This document shows, piece after piece, positions 17,812-25,610 of a stretch of DNA of 64,000 nt (its first letter is position 1; each line of letters starts with the position of its first letter). A program made the position numbers and the translations under genes. Source of the DNA: Mycobacterium malmoense (GTDB taxonomy: Bacteria; Actinomycetota; Actinomycetes; Mycobacteriales; Mycobacteriaceae); the NCBI RefSeq assembly GCF_019645855.1, contig NZ_CP080999.1:3100001-3164000 (forward strand). The letters run 5' to 3'. The notes below the pieces were generated by a model that was not told the DNA's origin, did no database searches, and saw nothing but the letters and a program-made list of their open reading frames with translations.

Positions 17812-19059
17812 CTACAGTGCCGAGAGGATGTGCAGCGCGAGCGTTGAGAGGTCGACCGACAGCGTTGTCGCCATTGTTCCCAGCGTTCCCGTGACGTCCG
17901 CTCCCAACGACGGACCAAGCGAACCGGCGATATCGGTCACCATCGCCGGGTCGAAGCCCTTGAGCACATCAGCCGACAGACCGGGCAGCTCGGTTGTCAG
18001 AGTGCTGGCAGCCGGTGAGATTGCAGCGAGATCGGTCACGCTGGCAGCAGCGCCGCCGTTGGCCGCACCTAAGTAGCCTAAGTACTGATCCAAGTTAGCA
18101 ACAAGGCTGTCGATGGTGCCCCGCAGAGATGGCCACCCAGTGACCAGCTGGTTAATGAAGTCCTGGGTTGCTGTGACGAGGCTGCCGCCCTTCACGATGT
18201 TCTGGGCGTCGGGAGCGACGATGTTGCCCGCAAGTACTTGGGAGATAATGTTCAGCTCGGTGTTGAGCGGGCCGCCTGCATAGGCTAGCAAGCCGCTGGA
18301 ACTCGTAGGCGGGGTACCTACTCCGTTGAGGAAGCCGTTCGTTACGACGGCAGGGAGATTGAGCAGATTGGTCAATACGCCCAGCGGATCTCCGGCGCTC
18401 AATGCATCGTAAACACCTTGAATACCCTCACCAAATGACGCCACGGTATGTGATTCCGTATTGATGAGACCCAACAAAACAAATAAGCCAAGAAAGTTGA
18501 TTGATCCTGCCGACGCGTTTGCAAATTCTTGCGCCATATAAGTGGGAATGAGCAGAATGTTCTCAAGCGGTGTCCCGATCGCAATAAGCGGAGCGGTCCA
18601 CAATGCAACGTTGAATTGCGAAAGCGCGTCGGCGATGTCGCCTGCACGTAGGTCAGTGAGCGCCGTGTACATGACCGGTATTAAATCGTGAGTAACGTTA
18701 CCCCCAGAGAAATATCTAGCGGCCCCCGCGGCGGAGAGTTGGTAGGCGCCGACGTAGTCGGAGGCGTACTGGATCCAGTTCGCGGCGACCTGTTGCGCGA
18801 TTGGAAAAGGCATCTGCAGCCAGGCATCGCCAATCAATTGCAGATTACTGCCCGCCGTCGTGAGGGTGTCGATCCACGTTTGGATGGGGTTGACGACGTC
18901 ATCGGCCAGGGCTACCGCGCGGTGCTGGGCATTGACCACGCTGCGCTGGATATCAGATGCGGCATCGGTGGACACCGTCGGTGTCAGGGCGATCAGGCTG
19001 GCACCTACCGCCGCGGCACCCGCGGTGACGAAGGGCCGGAGGGTTGCGAGCTGTTGCAT
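17812..19059 (-). CDS. GjpA-like secreted protein (MQQL type), cassette D
   Basis: The protein has 415 residues from ATG 19059 (MQQLATLRPFVTAGAAAVGA); upstream in-frame codons lack a ribosome binding site. Family motifs are NPIQTWIDTLTTAGSNLQL, PFPIAQQVAANWIQYAS and VAPDAQNIVKGGSL. The C-terminus AALHILSAL-like ending matches cassette C. The gene lies 54 bp after the PGRS stop. The central region is again the most divergent part between copies. Confidence 0.65.
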   Translation of the reverse strand: MQQLATLRPFVTAGAAAVGASLIALTPTVSTDAASDIQRSVVNAQHRAVALADDVVNPIQTWIDTLTTAGSNLQLIGDAWLQMPFPIAQQVAANWIQYASDYVGAYQLSAAGAARYFSGGNVTHDLIPVMYTALTDLRAGDIADALSQFNVALWTAPLIAIGTPLENILLIPTYMAQEFANASAGSINFLGLFVLLGLINTESHTVASFGEGIQGVYDALSAGDPLGVLTNLLNLPAVVTNGFLNGVGTPPTSSSGLLAYAGGPLNTELNIISQVLAGNIVAPDAQNIVKGGSLVTATQDFINQLVTGWPSLRGTIDSLVANLDQYLGYLGAANGGAAASVTDLAAISPAASTLTTELPGLSADVLKGFDPAMVTDIAGSLGPSLGADVTGTLGTMATTLSVDLSTLALHILSAL

Positions 19060-19113
19060 GCGCTTTGTTCCTTTGCTGTCTGCGGTCTGAATATTCGCTA
19101 CGTCCACTGGGTA

Positions 19114-20400
19114 TTAACCAAGGCTCGAGCCGTCGCTGCCGGCCGTGCCGTTTTGGCCGAGGATCCCGCTGAAGCCACCGGCCCCGCCGTAGCCGCGCCA
19201 GTACCCGGAGATGCCATTACCCCCGTTGCCTCCATTGCCGGCCAATATCCCGCTGGAACCGCCGACACCGCCGTTACCGCCTTGCCCGTAAGCGCCGCCC
19301 ACGCCGCCTGCGCCCCCGTTACCCCCGTTACCGACCAGTGCGCCGCCCATGCCGCCAGCCCCGCCACCTAAACCGCCGTAACCGCTCCCGCCCTGACCCC
19401 CGTTACCGCCGTTGCCGAACAGCAAGCCAGCGGCACCACCGGCACCGCCGTAACCGCCGTAACCGCTGCCCGCGCCGGTACCGCCAATGCCCCCGGCACC
19501 GCCATTCCCCATCAGCAAGCCGCCGGCGCCACCGACACCGCCAACACCGCCTCGACCACTCGCGGGGCTGAAACCGGCGCCGCCCATGCCGCCGTTGCCG
19601 ATCAGCCCGGCGGAACCGCCAGCAAAACCGGTGGTGTGCGCAGCGGTACCGGCCGCACCCGACCCGCCATCCCCGAACAAGAACCCGCCATCTTGGAGGT
19701 TGCCGAACCACCCGGTTTGGCCTATCAGCGAGGTATTGGGGCCGTTGAAGCCATTGACGCCGTTGCCGATCAGATCGCGCCCGAATAAATCGGCGAACGG
19801 CACATTGATCACGCCGTCGATTTGTTGGCCGGCTGGGCTGGCAATCCACGACTCGCCGGCCGTGTGAATCGTGTTATAGAACGTGTCGAACGCGCCATAC
19901 ACGAGTTGATTGAGCTCAACATTCCCAGCAGGGCTAGCCGCACCCAGACCGCCAACATTCAGGGCGGCAGCAGCACCGGCATGCACACCATCGAAGCTGG
20001 CGCCTAGCGCACCGACATTGAAGGCGGCAGCACTGGCATTAATGCTGCTAGTAATGCCCTCAAGCGCGGCCGTGTGAATGCCGTCGAAAGCGGCCGTGCC
20101 GACACCAAGGCCCTCGAAAGCCGCCGCGGTGCCCGCAGTAACACCCTCAAGAGCCGCGGTGCCCGCATTAATACCCTCAAGAGCAGCCTGACTGGCAGCC
20201 CCCATCACCGGCTGAATGATGGGATCGATGATCATGTCCAGCACACCCGCACGAGCCGCAGGCGCGGCAACAACTGGAGCCATCGCGGCAGTCAGAAAAG
20301 CACCGGCAGCCGCACCCAAACCGACCACACGACCCCGGTGACGCGCCTGCGCCTTCAACCACCGGCGATGACGCCTCATACTGTGCTGCTTGCGTTTCAT
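19114..20400 (-). CDS. PGRS-repeat secreted protein, cassette D
   Basis: This 428-residue protein has N-terminus [18 protein letters not shown], a hydrophobic core and an APAARA site. The Ala-rich middle differs from B and C ([20 protein letters not shown]), matching the partial cassette A copy instead. The [11 protein letters not shown] linker is followed by a PGRS tail ending [13 protein letters not shown] and D therefore form one subtype and B and C another. The GGAAGG ribosome binding site is conserved. Confidence 0.8.
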   Translation of the reverse strand: MKRKQHSMRRHRRWLKAQARHRGRVVGLGAAAGAFLTAAMAPVVAAPAARAGVLDMIIDPIIQPVMGAASQAALEGINAGTAALEGVTAGTAAAFEGLGVGTAAFDGIHTAALEGITSSINASAAAFNVGALGASFDGVHAGAAAALNVGGLGAASPAGNVELNQLVYGAFDTFYNTIHTAGESWIASPAGQQIDGVINVPFADLFGRDLIGNGVNGFNGPNTSLIGQTGWFGNLQDGGFLFGDGGSGAAGTAAHTTGFAGGSAGLIGNGGMGGAGFSPASGRGGVGGVGGAGGLLMGNGGAGGIGGTGAGSGYGGYGGAGGAAGLLFGNGGNGGQGGSGYGGLGGGAGGMGGALVGNGGNGGAGGVGGAYGQGGNGGVGGSSGILAGNGGNGGNGISGYWRGYGGAGGFSGILGQNGTAGSDGSSLG

Positions 20401-20487
20401 CTGCGAGCCTTCCTGTCATAGTCGATAAAACGATGCTTTTGAGACACGGACCTGAAAAGAATTGAGCGCTAACGACTTCCGCGAGAC
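20401..20487 (-). promoter_or_regulatory. Conserved leader upstream of PGRS gene, cassette D
   Basis: This is the fourth copy of the PGRS leader, differing by a single extra T in the CGATGCTTTTGAGAC part. Confidence 0.5.
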
Positions 20488-20726
20488 ACCGCAGCCACGC
20501 TTGCTTCGCTGGCCAACAAGGCGAGTCGCTTTTCACCCCGGCGAACAGGCCAACATAGTGTTGGCGGTGTCGGTGAACTAAACGGTGGACACGCTCATCT
20601 GGCGTAGTCGTGGGCCCCGTGAAGACCGGATGGGTGCTGGGCCATCGGACCGGGAGCCGGGGCAGCGGCGCTGGCTAACGCGGCTGCGGCGGTGATGTGC
20701 GGGCGGGCTGCGAGCTGCACGACCAT
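20488..20726 (-). pseudogene. Decayed GjpA-like 5' end (upstream of cassette D)
   Basis: MVVQLAARPHITAAAALASA opens a 43-codon frame ending at 20595. Downstream, out-of-frame sequence still resembles the SAMVDLFAGVE region of the intact gene. AAGGAG precedes the start. Its upstream side is the recombinase 2 AT-rich block instead of an intercassette region. Confidence 0.6.
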
Positions 20727-20802
20727 CTCCTTTAAGCGTTCTGGATAACGACACGCTGAACGTACTCGAAAAGTATGTTGAGCAGACCGCGCCACAAAAC
20801 AG

Positions 20803-20879
20803 GTAATTAACTGCAAGTTTTATGAATTTGCAGCAAAAAAACCCACCCACGATGAACAAAAAATTATTATCATTCTGAA
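20803..20879. promoter_or_regulatory. AT-rich upstream block of recombinase 2 with inverted repeat
   Basis: This is nearly identical to 1402-1479. CTGCAA (20811-20816) and TTGCAG (20828-20833) flank an 11-nt AT-rich spacer, followed by an A-run and ATTATTATCATTCTGAA before the ATG. It is a candidate binding site or crossover site for the recombinase, or its promoter. Confidence 0.45.
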
Positions 20880-21794
20880 ATGCTTGACACCGCCGCCACA
20901 CCCGATGACCTGGTGACACTGCTGCCCAGTTGGCAGCTGGCGATGCAGGCCGACCGCAAAGCGCCTTACACCATCGACTCCTACGTCCGAGGCACGCGCT
21001 ACTACCTCACCTGGTGTGCGGCCGAGCTGGATGAACACCCCTTCACCAAACCCACGCTGCAGCGGTGGACCACCTACATCCTCGACTCCGGCGCCGAGCC
21101 GGCCACCGCCCGTATCCGCCAGCAGGCCGTCCGCCGCTTCGCCGCGTGGCTGACCGATGAGGGAAAGATCGAAGAGAACCCCTTCCTCGGCCTTAAGGCA
21201 CCCAAACTCGACACCAAGCTTGTGGAACGCCTCAGCGACGACGAACTGCGCCTGATGCTCAAGGCGTGCGCCGGCAAGGAGCTCCACGACCGCCGCGACG
21301 AGGCCTGCCTGCGCCTCCTCGTCGAGACCGGGATGCGCGCAGGCGAACTACTGGCGTTGTCGGTACATGACGTCGACCTCGCCGCGGGCGTGGTCACCAT
21401 CCGTAAAGGCAAGGGCGGCAGAGGTCGTCACGTCCCGTTCGAAGCGCATACCGGTGCGGCCATTGACCGCTATCTGCGCGTACGCAAACACCACCCGCTC
21501 AGTGACACACCGGCATTGTGGCTCACGGAAACGGGCGGCCGGGCTCGGCTGGGCTACTACGGTCTGCGGGTCTCGCTCCTGGCACGCGCCACAGCGGCAG
21601 GCGTCGAGGGCTTTCATATACATAGGCTCCGCCACACCTTTGCGAGCCGGTATTTGTCCCTTGGTGGCAGCGAGGGCTCCCTGATGCAGGTGGCCGGCTG
21701 GCGCACCCGGCAAATGGTGGACCGCTACAGTCGAGACACCGCCGCCGAACGCGCCATCACCGAAACACGGCGCTTGAGGCTGGGCGACCTGTGA
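20880..21794 (+). CDS. Tyrosine recombinase / integrase 2
   Basis: This 304-residue protein aligns with recombinase 1 end to end without gaps. The catalytic set is the same: GMRAGE Arg, HIHRLRH, AGWRT and VDRYSR Tyr283. Differences are spread evenly, so both look functional and have diverged for some time. It sits upstream of the HepT-MntA pair and divergent from cassette D. The direct orientation of the two genes means recombination between them would delete or amplify the 19.4 kb in between. Confidence 0.9.
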   Translation: MLDTAATPDDLVTLLPSWQLAMQADRKAPYTIDSYVRGTRYYLTWCAAELDEHPFTKPTLQRWTTYILDSGAEPATARIRQQAVRRFAAWLTDEGKIEENPFLGLKAPKLDTKLVERLSDDELRLMLKACAGKELHDRRDEACLRLLVETGMRAGELLALSVHDVDLAAGVVTIRKGKGGRGRHVPFEAHTGAAIDRYLRVRKHHPLSDTPALWLTETGGRARLGYYGLRVSLLARATAAGVEGFHIHRLRHTFASRYLSLGGSEGSLMQVAGWRTRQMVDRYSRDTAAERAITETRRLRLGDL

Positions 21795-21873
21795 AACGAA
21801 TGGCCGTTACCGCCGTGGTGTATTCGAGGAAGCCTGCGTGGGGTTAAGCCCGTCAGTTTGACGGGTCGAAACC

Positions 21874-22239
21874 TTACCCGCCCTCGGCATCGATGAGGAT
21901 CTCCCGGATACGGGCGGCCTCGGCGGGCAGACGATGCGCCAGGGCGTTCCAAATGATTTCGTAGTCCACATGGTCGTATTTGTGAGCGACGACGTTGCGG
22001 GTCGCCTTCATGCTGCGCCAAGCCACCTCCGGGTGAACGGCGATGAATTCCTCGGGTAAGCGGGCGACGGCTTCACCGATCTTGTGCAGGATGGCCTCGG
22101 CCGCTAACCGTAACGCTTCGTCGGAGTCATAGGCACCCTTGCCGCGGGCAACAAGCCGGGCCGCGGTGTCGGTGAACCGGGTGATGTCACGAAGAGTGCG
22201 TACGACACGGTCGGCACCGGAGCCGGATGATTCGCTCAC
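21874..22239 (-). CDS. hepT: HepT-like HEPN ribonuclease toxin
   Basis: This 121-residue DUF86/HEPN protein is all helical with the catalytic motif Arg81-x4-His86-x-Tyr88 (RNVVAHKY). HEPN toxins cleave RNA, and HepT is held inactive by AMPylation or complex formation with its MntA partner. The start ATG overlaps the antitoxin stop by 4 bp, so translation is coupled. It is next to recombinase 2 and probably stabilises the island (inference). Confidence 0.85.
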   Translation of the reverse strand: MSESSGSGADRVVRTLRDITRFTDTAARLVARGKGAYDSDEALRLAAEAILHKIGEAVARLPEEFIAVHPEVAWRSMKATRNVVAHKYDHVDYEIIWNALAHRLPAEAARIREILIDAEGG

Positions 22240-22679
22240 AGCGGACGCGCCTCGGCGGCGATGGACGTAGCCTGGCCGCCGAGCCCGCGTTCGGACACGA
22301 CATCGACGTGCAGCCCGGTGAGTTCTTCCAAGTCTGCGGTCAGATCGGCCAGGTCAAAGACATCGGCATCGGACGCGAAACGCACCATCAGGTCGATATC
22401 GCTGCCGGATACGTCATCGCCCCGGGCGGCGGAACCGAAGACGCGCACCCGGCCGGCTTTGTGTTGGCGCGCAAGAGCAATGATGGCGTCTCGATGTTTG
22501 GCGAGCACCACCGAGGGCCGGGGCTTTGCGGCGGCGCCGAGTCTGTCGAGCATGGCCGCCGACGGAATGCGTTGTCCGCTTTCGTAAGCCGCGATGTTGG
22601 GCTGTGCGACACCGGAGCGGGCGGCAAGCTCGTCTTGCGTTAGCCCCGCTGACCGCCGCAGGTCTCCCACGTCGCTCAT
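22236..22679 (-). CDS. mntA: MntA-like nucleotidyltransferase antitoxin with fused XRE HTH domain
   Basis: This 147-residue protein has an N-terminal XRE helix-turn-helix (residues 5-50: LRRSAGLTQDELAARSGVAQ) joined to a minimal nucleotidyltransferase with GSAARG at 82-87 and the metal pair Asp94-x-Asp96 (SGSDIDL). MntA enzymes transfer AMP to a Tyr of HepT. The fused HTH suggests that it also represses its own operon. Two palindromes overlap its promoter and start. No Shine-Dalgarno is present, and TATGAT 8 nt before the ATG suggests a leaderless mRNA. Confidence 0.85.
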   Translation of the reverse strand: MSDVGDLRRSAGLTQDELAARSGVAQPNIAAYESGQRIPSAAMLDRLGAAAKPRPSVVLAKHRDAIIALARQHKAGRVRVFGSAARGDDVSGSDIDLMVRFASDADVFDLADLTADLEELTGLHVDVVSERGLGGQATSIAAEARPL

Positions 22680-22706
22680 ACCGCGGTATCATATCACTTG
22701 ATATGA
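22678..22706 (-). promoter_or_regulatory. Twin palindromic operator of the hepT-mntA operon
   Basis: ATACCGCGGTAT (22678-22689) is a perfect 12-bp palindrome covering the start codon. The adjoining TCATATCA-CT-TGATATGA (22689-22706) is a perfect palindrome with 8-bp arms overlapping the likely -10 TATGAT. They are good candidates for binding sites of the XRE domain of MntA. Confidence 0.65.
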
Positions 22707-22877
22707 CGACGGTCGGTCGCCGGCCAGCATCGTTGCTGACGCAATCAACCCATACGAGCATTGAAACGGGCCGCCGGCCACCTTTACTCCAGCAAACACA
22801 AATAACTTCGATATATGTCCTGTCAGATGCCTATCTCGATCCAATAACGGTCAACAAGAATGCAAGACGCCTTGCTA

Positions 22878-23062
22878 CCGTCGGGTAGTTTCATACTGAA
22901 CTATCACGGTGGTGAGGGGAGTTTGCTGTCCGATGCGCCTAAGGCCTTGCTACCAGCAAGCTCTCGACTTCACAAAGATTGCGAGCATGCAGTCGCATGG
23001 CGTGATCTGCCAATGCCCATCGAAAGTCCCACGACCTCACGTTCTTTTCGAGTATGTACAGT
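22878..23062. repeat. Degenerate direct repeat, right copy
   Basis: This is the counterpart of 2895-3080. The rest of 22707-23160 holds no gene that I can support. Core mycobacterial sequence resumes at the plsC-like stop (23161), so the right edge of the island lies between about 23062 and 23160. A short CGGCC/GGCCG hairpin near 23130 could terminate the plsC-like transcript. Confidence 0.6.
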
Positions 23063-23160
23063 GACCGCCCCAACGTCCCCGCTAGAGCTGCTCAGGGCCC
23101 GCAAAAAACGCACTCGCCGGCGGAGCCGGCCGGGGCGGCCGTACCGACGGTCTTACTCAA

Positions 23161-23883
23161 CTAACCGACGGCGGTCTCGGGGATCCGGGCGGCCTCATCG
23201 GTGGCGCCGTCGCCGCGTTCCTTGACGCTGGCGGCGTAGATGTCGACGTACTCCTGGCCCGAGAGGCCCATCAACTCATAGATCACCTCGTCGGTGACGG
23301 CCCGCTCGATGAAGCGGTTGCCGGCCAGGCCCTCGAATCGGGAGAAGTCCATCGGCTTGCCGAATCGGACGGTGACCCTGCCGAAGCGCAACATCGTGCT
23401 GCCCGGCGGGTTGACGACGTCGGTGCCGATCATCGCCACCGGGATCACCGGGACGCCGGTCTCCAGCGCCAGCCGGGCCGGCCCGGTCTTGCCCTTGTAC
23501 AGCCGGCCGTCGGGCGAGCGGGTGCCCTCGGGGTACATGCCCAGCAGCTTGCCCTGATCCAGCAGCCGCTGGGCGGTGTGCAGCGCGGCCTGCGCGGCGT
23601 CGGAGTCGGCACGGTCGATGGGCACCTGCCCGACGGCGGTGAAGAACCAACGACTGAACCAGCCCTTGAGCCCGGTGCCGGTGAAATATTCGGCCTTCGC
23701 CAGGAAGGTGATCCGGCGGCGCACCACCAACGGAAGGTAGAAGCTGTCCATCACCGCCAGGTGATTACTGGCCAGGATCACCGGCCCGGAACTCGGAACG
23801 TATTGCAGGCCTTCGACTTTCGGCCGACCGAGCAGGGTGAGCAACGGGCCCAGGAGGATGTACTTGAATAGCCAGTACCACAT
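23161..23883 (-). CDS. PlsC-like 1-acylglycerol-3-phosphate acyltransferase (Rv2182c type)
   Basis: This 240-residue protein has the acyltransferase block I His41-x4-Asp46 (NHLAVMD), a substrate motif PEGTRS near residue 119, and GVPVIPVAMIGT. An N-terminal hydrophobic segment (WYWLFKYILLGPLLTLLG) anchors it at the membrane. It would transfer an acyl chain in phospholipid synthesis. It is the first gene of the conserved core to the right of the island and the last gene of the minus-strand cluster reaching it. Confidence 0.85.
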   Translation of the reverse strand: MWYWLFKYILLGPLLTLLGRPKVEGLQYVPSSGPVILASNHLAVMDSFYLPLVVRRRITFLAKAEYFTGTGLKGWFSRWFFTAVGQVPIDRADSDAAQAALHTAQRLLDQGKLLGMYPEGTRSPDGRLYKGKTGPARLALETGVPVIPVAMIGTDVVNPPGSTMLRFGRVTVRFGKPMDFSRFEGLAGNRFIERAVTDEVIYELMGLSGQEYVDIYAASVKERGDGATDEAARIPETAVG

Positions 23884-23967
23884 GGCCCTCCCTCTCGCCC
23901 GCCACCGATGGTGTTCTGCGCCAACTGTACCGACCCGCGGCGCAACCGACCACCTTCTCCCGGCGCG

Positions 23968-24351
23968 TCACTCCTCGACGGTGACCGGGATGGGCTGGTA
24001 ACGGGTCTTGGCGACGGTGGCTTCAGCGTCTGGCTCGCCACGCACGCCCCCACCGGGCGGGCCGTCCGGCGGCGGTTTGGCCGACCGGTCGATGTCGTCG
24101 ACGATGCCGCGGATCACCTCCAGCAGAGCGACGCTGTGGTCGGCGATCACGGTGAGCAACGGGTGCTGGTCGCCGGTCGCCAACGCGGCCAGCGCGCACA
24201 CCGGACACCACACCTGCTGGCACTTACCGGTCCCGACTCCCCCGCCCGCCGCCAACGCGGCCGCCGTCCGCACCGCGGGATCGATTCCGTCCAGGATCGC
24301 CTGGGCGAGCCTGCGCAGCTCGGGACCGATATCGGGATGAGCCCCACTCAC
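23968..24351 (-). CDS. Conserved hypothetical protein (Rv2183c type)
   Basis: This 127-residue soluble protein has helical N-terminal and central parts and three cysteines at 44, 49 and 52 (CQQVWCPVC) that might bind a metal. The Pro/Gly-rich C-terminal part is probably disordered. The start overlaps the stop of the ArsA-like gene by 4 bp. No function is known to me. Position beside the ArsA-like ATPase is conserved in M. tuberculosis, hinting at a common role. Confidence 0.75.
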   Translation of the reverse strand: MSGAHPDIGPELRRLAQAILDGIDPAVRTAAALAAGGGVGTGKCQQVWCPVCALAALATGDQHPLLTVIADHSVALLEVIRGIVDDIDRSAKPPPDGPPGGGVRGEPDAEATVAKTRYQPIPVTVEE

Positions 24352-25610
24352 CTAGGCCACACCTCCGGATCCGGTCGGAAACGAACTATCAGCTCACCGC
24401 CCCGCAGGCGCGCGTCCAGCACCGTGCACCGCCGCAGCACGGACGCCAACCGAACCCTGCGCCGCAACCCGCCGGCGGTGATGATGAGGTCGTCGTCGAC
24501 CCGGCCCAGCGTCAACGCTGAAGGATCGAGTTGGGGCAACGTTAGCCGCATACGGTATATCGACCCAAGCCCCGACCCGGACTCGAGGTCCACGACGGGA
24601 CGCAGCGGCCCCGGCGGCGGCGCCCCGCTCCGGCGGCGTGCGCCGTCGAGCAGCGCGCCCAGCGCCTTGGGACCGATCGGCTCGCCGGACAGGTGCGGCG
24701 TCAGCGCCAGCGCCACGTCCCCGATGGTGGCCTCGAGTTCGTCGAGCACGGCGCGTTGCTCCGAGATGCGCTCGGCATACCACGAGAACGCCGGGTGGTC
24801 GGGCAGGTTGCGGTACTCGTAGGACTCGTCCTCTACCAGCACCTGGTTGACGATCAGCTCCTCGACCCGCACACCCATCAGCGCCAACGAACCCAGCGTC
24901 CGGACCGCCTCGGCGGCGACCACCCGCTCGGGGGTCAGCACCAGGTGCGCGCCGACCAGTTCGCCGTCGGTCAGCAACGCCCCGAGCGCCTCGACGCTGG
25001 CGCTGATGCGCTCGAGCAGTTCCACCACCGCGGCCGAGCGGGCGTCGTCGGCGGCGATGGACAGCCGGCGATGGCGCGGCCACGCGCGCTCCACGTAGAG
25101 CCCGAAGGTGGCGGGCAGCGTCAACATTCGCAACGCGTCCGCGGTCGAGGCGCAGTCGACGACGACGCGGTCCCACCGCCCGGAGGCGGCGAGCTCACCG
25201 ACGGCGTGCAAGCCGAGCACTTCCTGAACGCCCGGCAACGCCGAGAGTTCTTCGGGGGCAATGGTGCTCAGCTCGGAATTGGGAAACCGCCGATCCAAAG
25301 TGTCGACCACGCCAAGCCACCGGGCCTCGAGCAGGGCCAGGGTGTCCAACGCCAGCGCGTCGAGAAAGCCACCGCCCGCCTCGGCGTCATCGGCGAACAC
25401 CCGAACCAGTTCAGTGTTGCCGCTCGGTGGGACGGGGACGGCAAGCACGTCGCCCAGCGAGTGCGCCTGGTCGGTGGACACCAGCAGCACCCGCTGCCCC
25501 GCGCCCGCATCACAGACCGCGGTAGCGGACGCCAACGTGGATTTTCCTACCCCGCCCTTGCCAACGAAGAGACTGATCCGGGCCGGGGTCGGCGGCGCGG
25601 ACTCACTCAG
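24348..25610 (-). CDS. ArsA/MRP-like P-loop ATPase (Rv2184c type), non-canonical start
   Basis: This protein of about 420 residues has a deviant Walker A, GKGGVGKST, at residues 17-25 and STDQAHSLGDV as switch I, as in ArsA/Get3 ATPases. The C-terminal part contains an RVRLASVL core-type beta segment. The frame closes at a TGA only 9 codons before the CTG at 25610, and no ATG, GTG or TTG lies before the P-loop. The first standard start (TTG 25535) would delete the P-loop, so CTG 25610 is the best start, overlapping the upstream gene. Its client is unknown. Confidence 0.75.
   Translation of the reverse strand: MSESAPPTPARISLFVGKGGVGKSTLASATAVCDAGAGQRVLLVSTDQAHSLGDVLAVPVPPSGNTELVRVFADDAEAGGGFLDALALDTLALLEARWLGVVDTLDRRFPNSELSTIAPEELSALPGVQEVLGLHAVGELAASGRWDRVVVDCASTADALRMLTLPATFGLYVERAWPRHRRLSIAADDARSAAVVELLERISASVEALGALLTDGELVGAHLVLTPERVVAAEAVRTLGSLALMGVRVEELIVNQVLVEDESYEYRNLPDHPAFSWYAERISEQRAVLDELEATIGDVALALTPHLSGEPIGPKALGALLDGARRRSGAPPPGPLRPVVDLESGSGLGSIYRMRLTLPQLDPSALTLGRVDDDLIITAGGLRRRVRLASVLRRCTVLDARLRGGELIVRFRPDPEVWPR

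Noticed and set aside
16535..18076. Long plus-strand open frame of about 500 codons opposite the cassette D ATPase, with shorter ones at 7717-8604 and 12107-12895
   Set aside because: They are antisense to conserved AAA and GjpA-like genes, His/Pro/Arg-rich, without a ribosome binding site or recognisable domain. Their openness comes from high G+C in the third codon position of the real genes.
23062..23160. tRNA or other classical attachment gene at the island's right edge
   Set aside because: No tRNA-like cloverleaf or CCA-type end could be found in this stretch or beside either recombinase.
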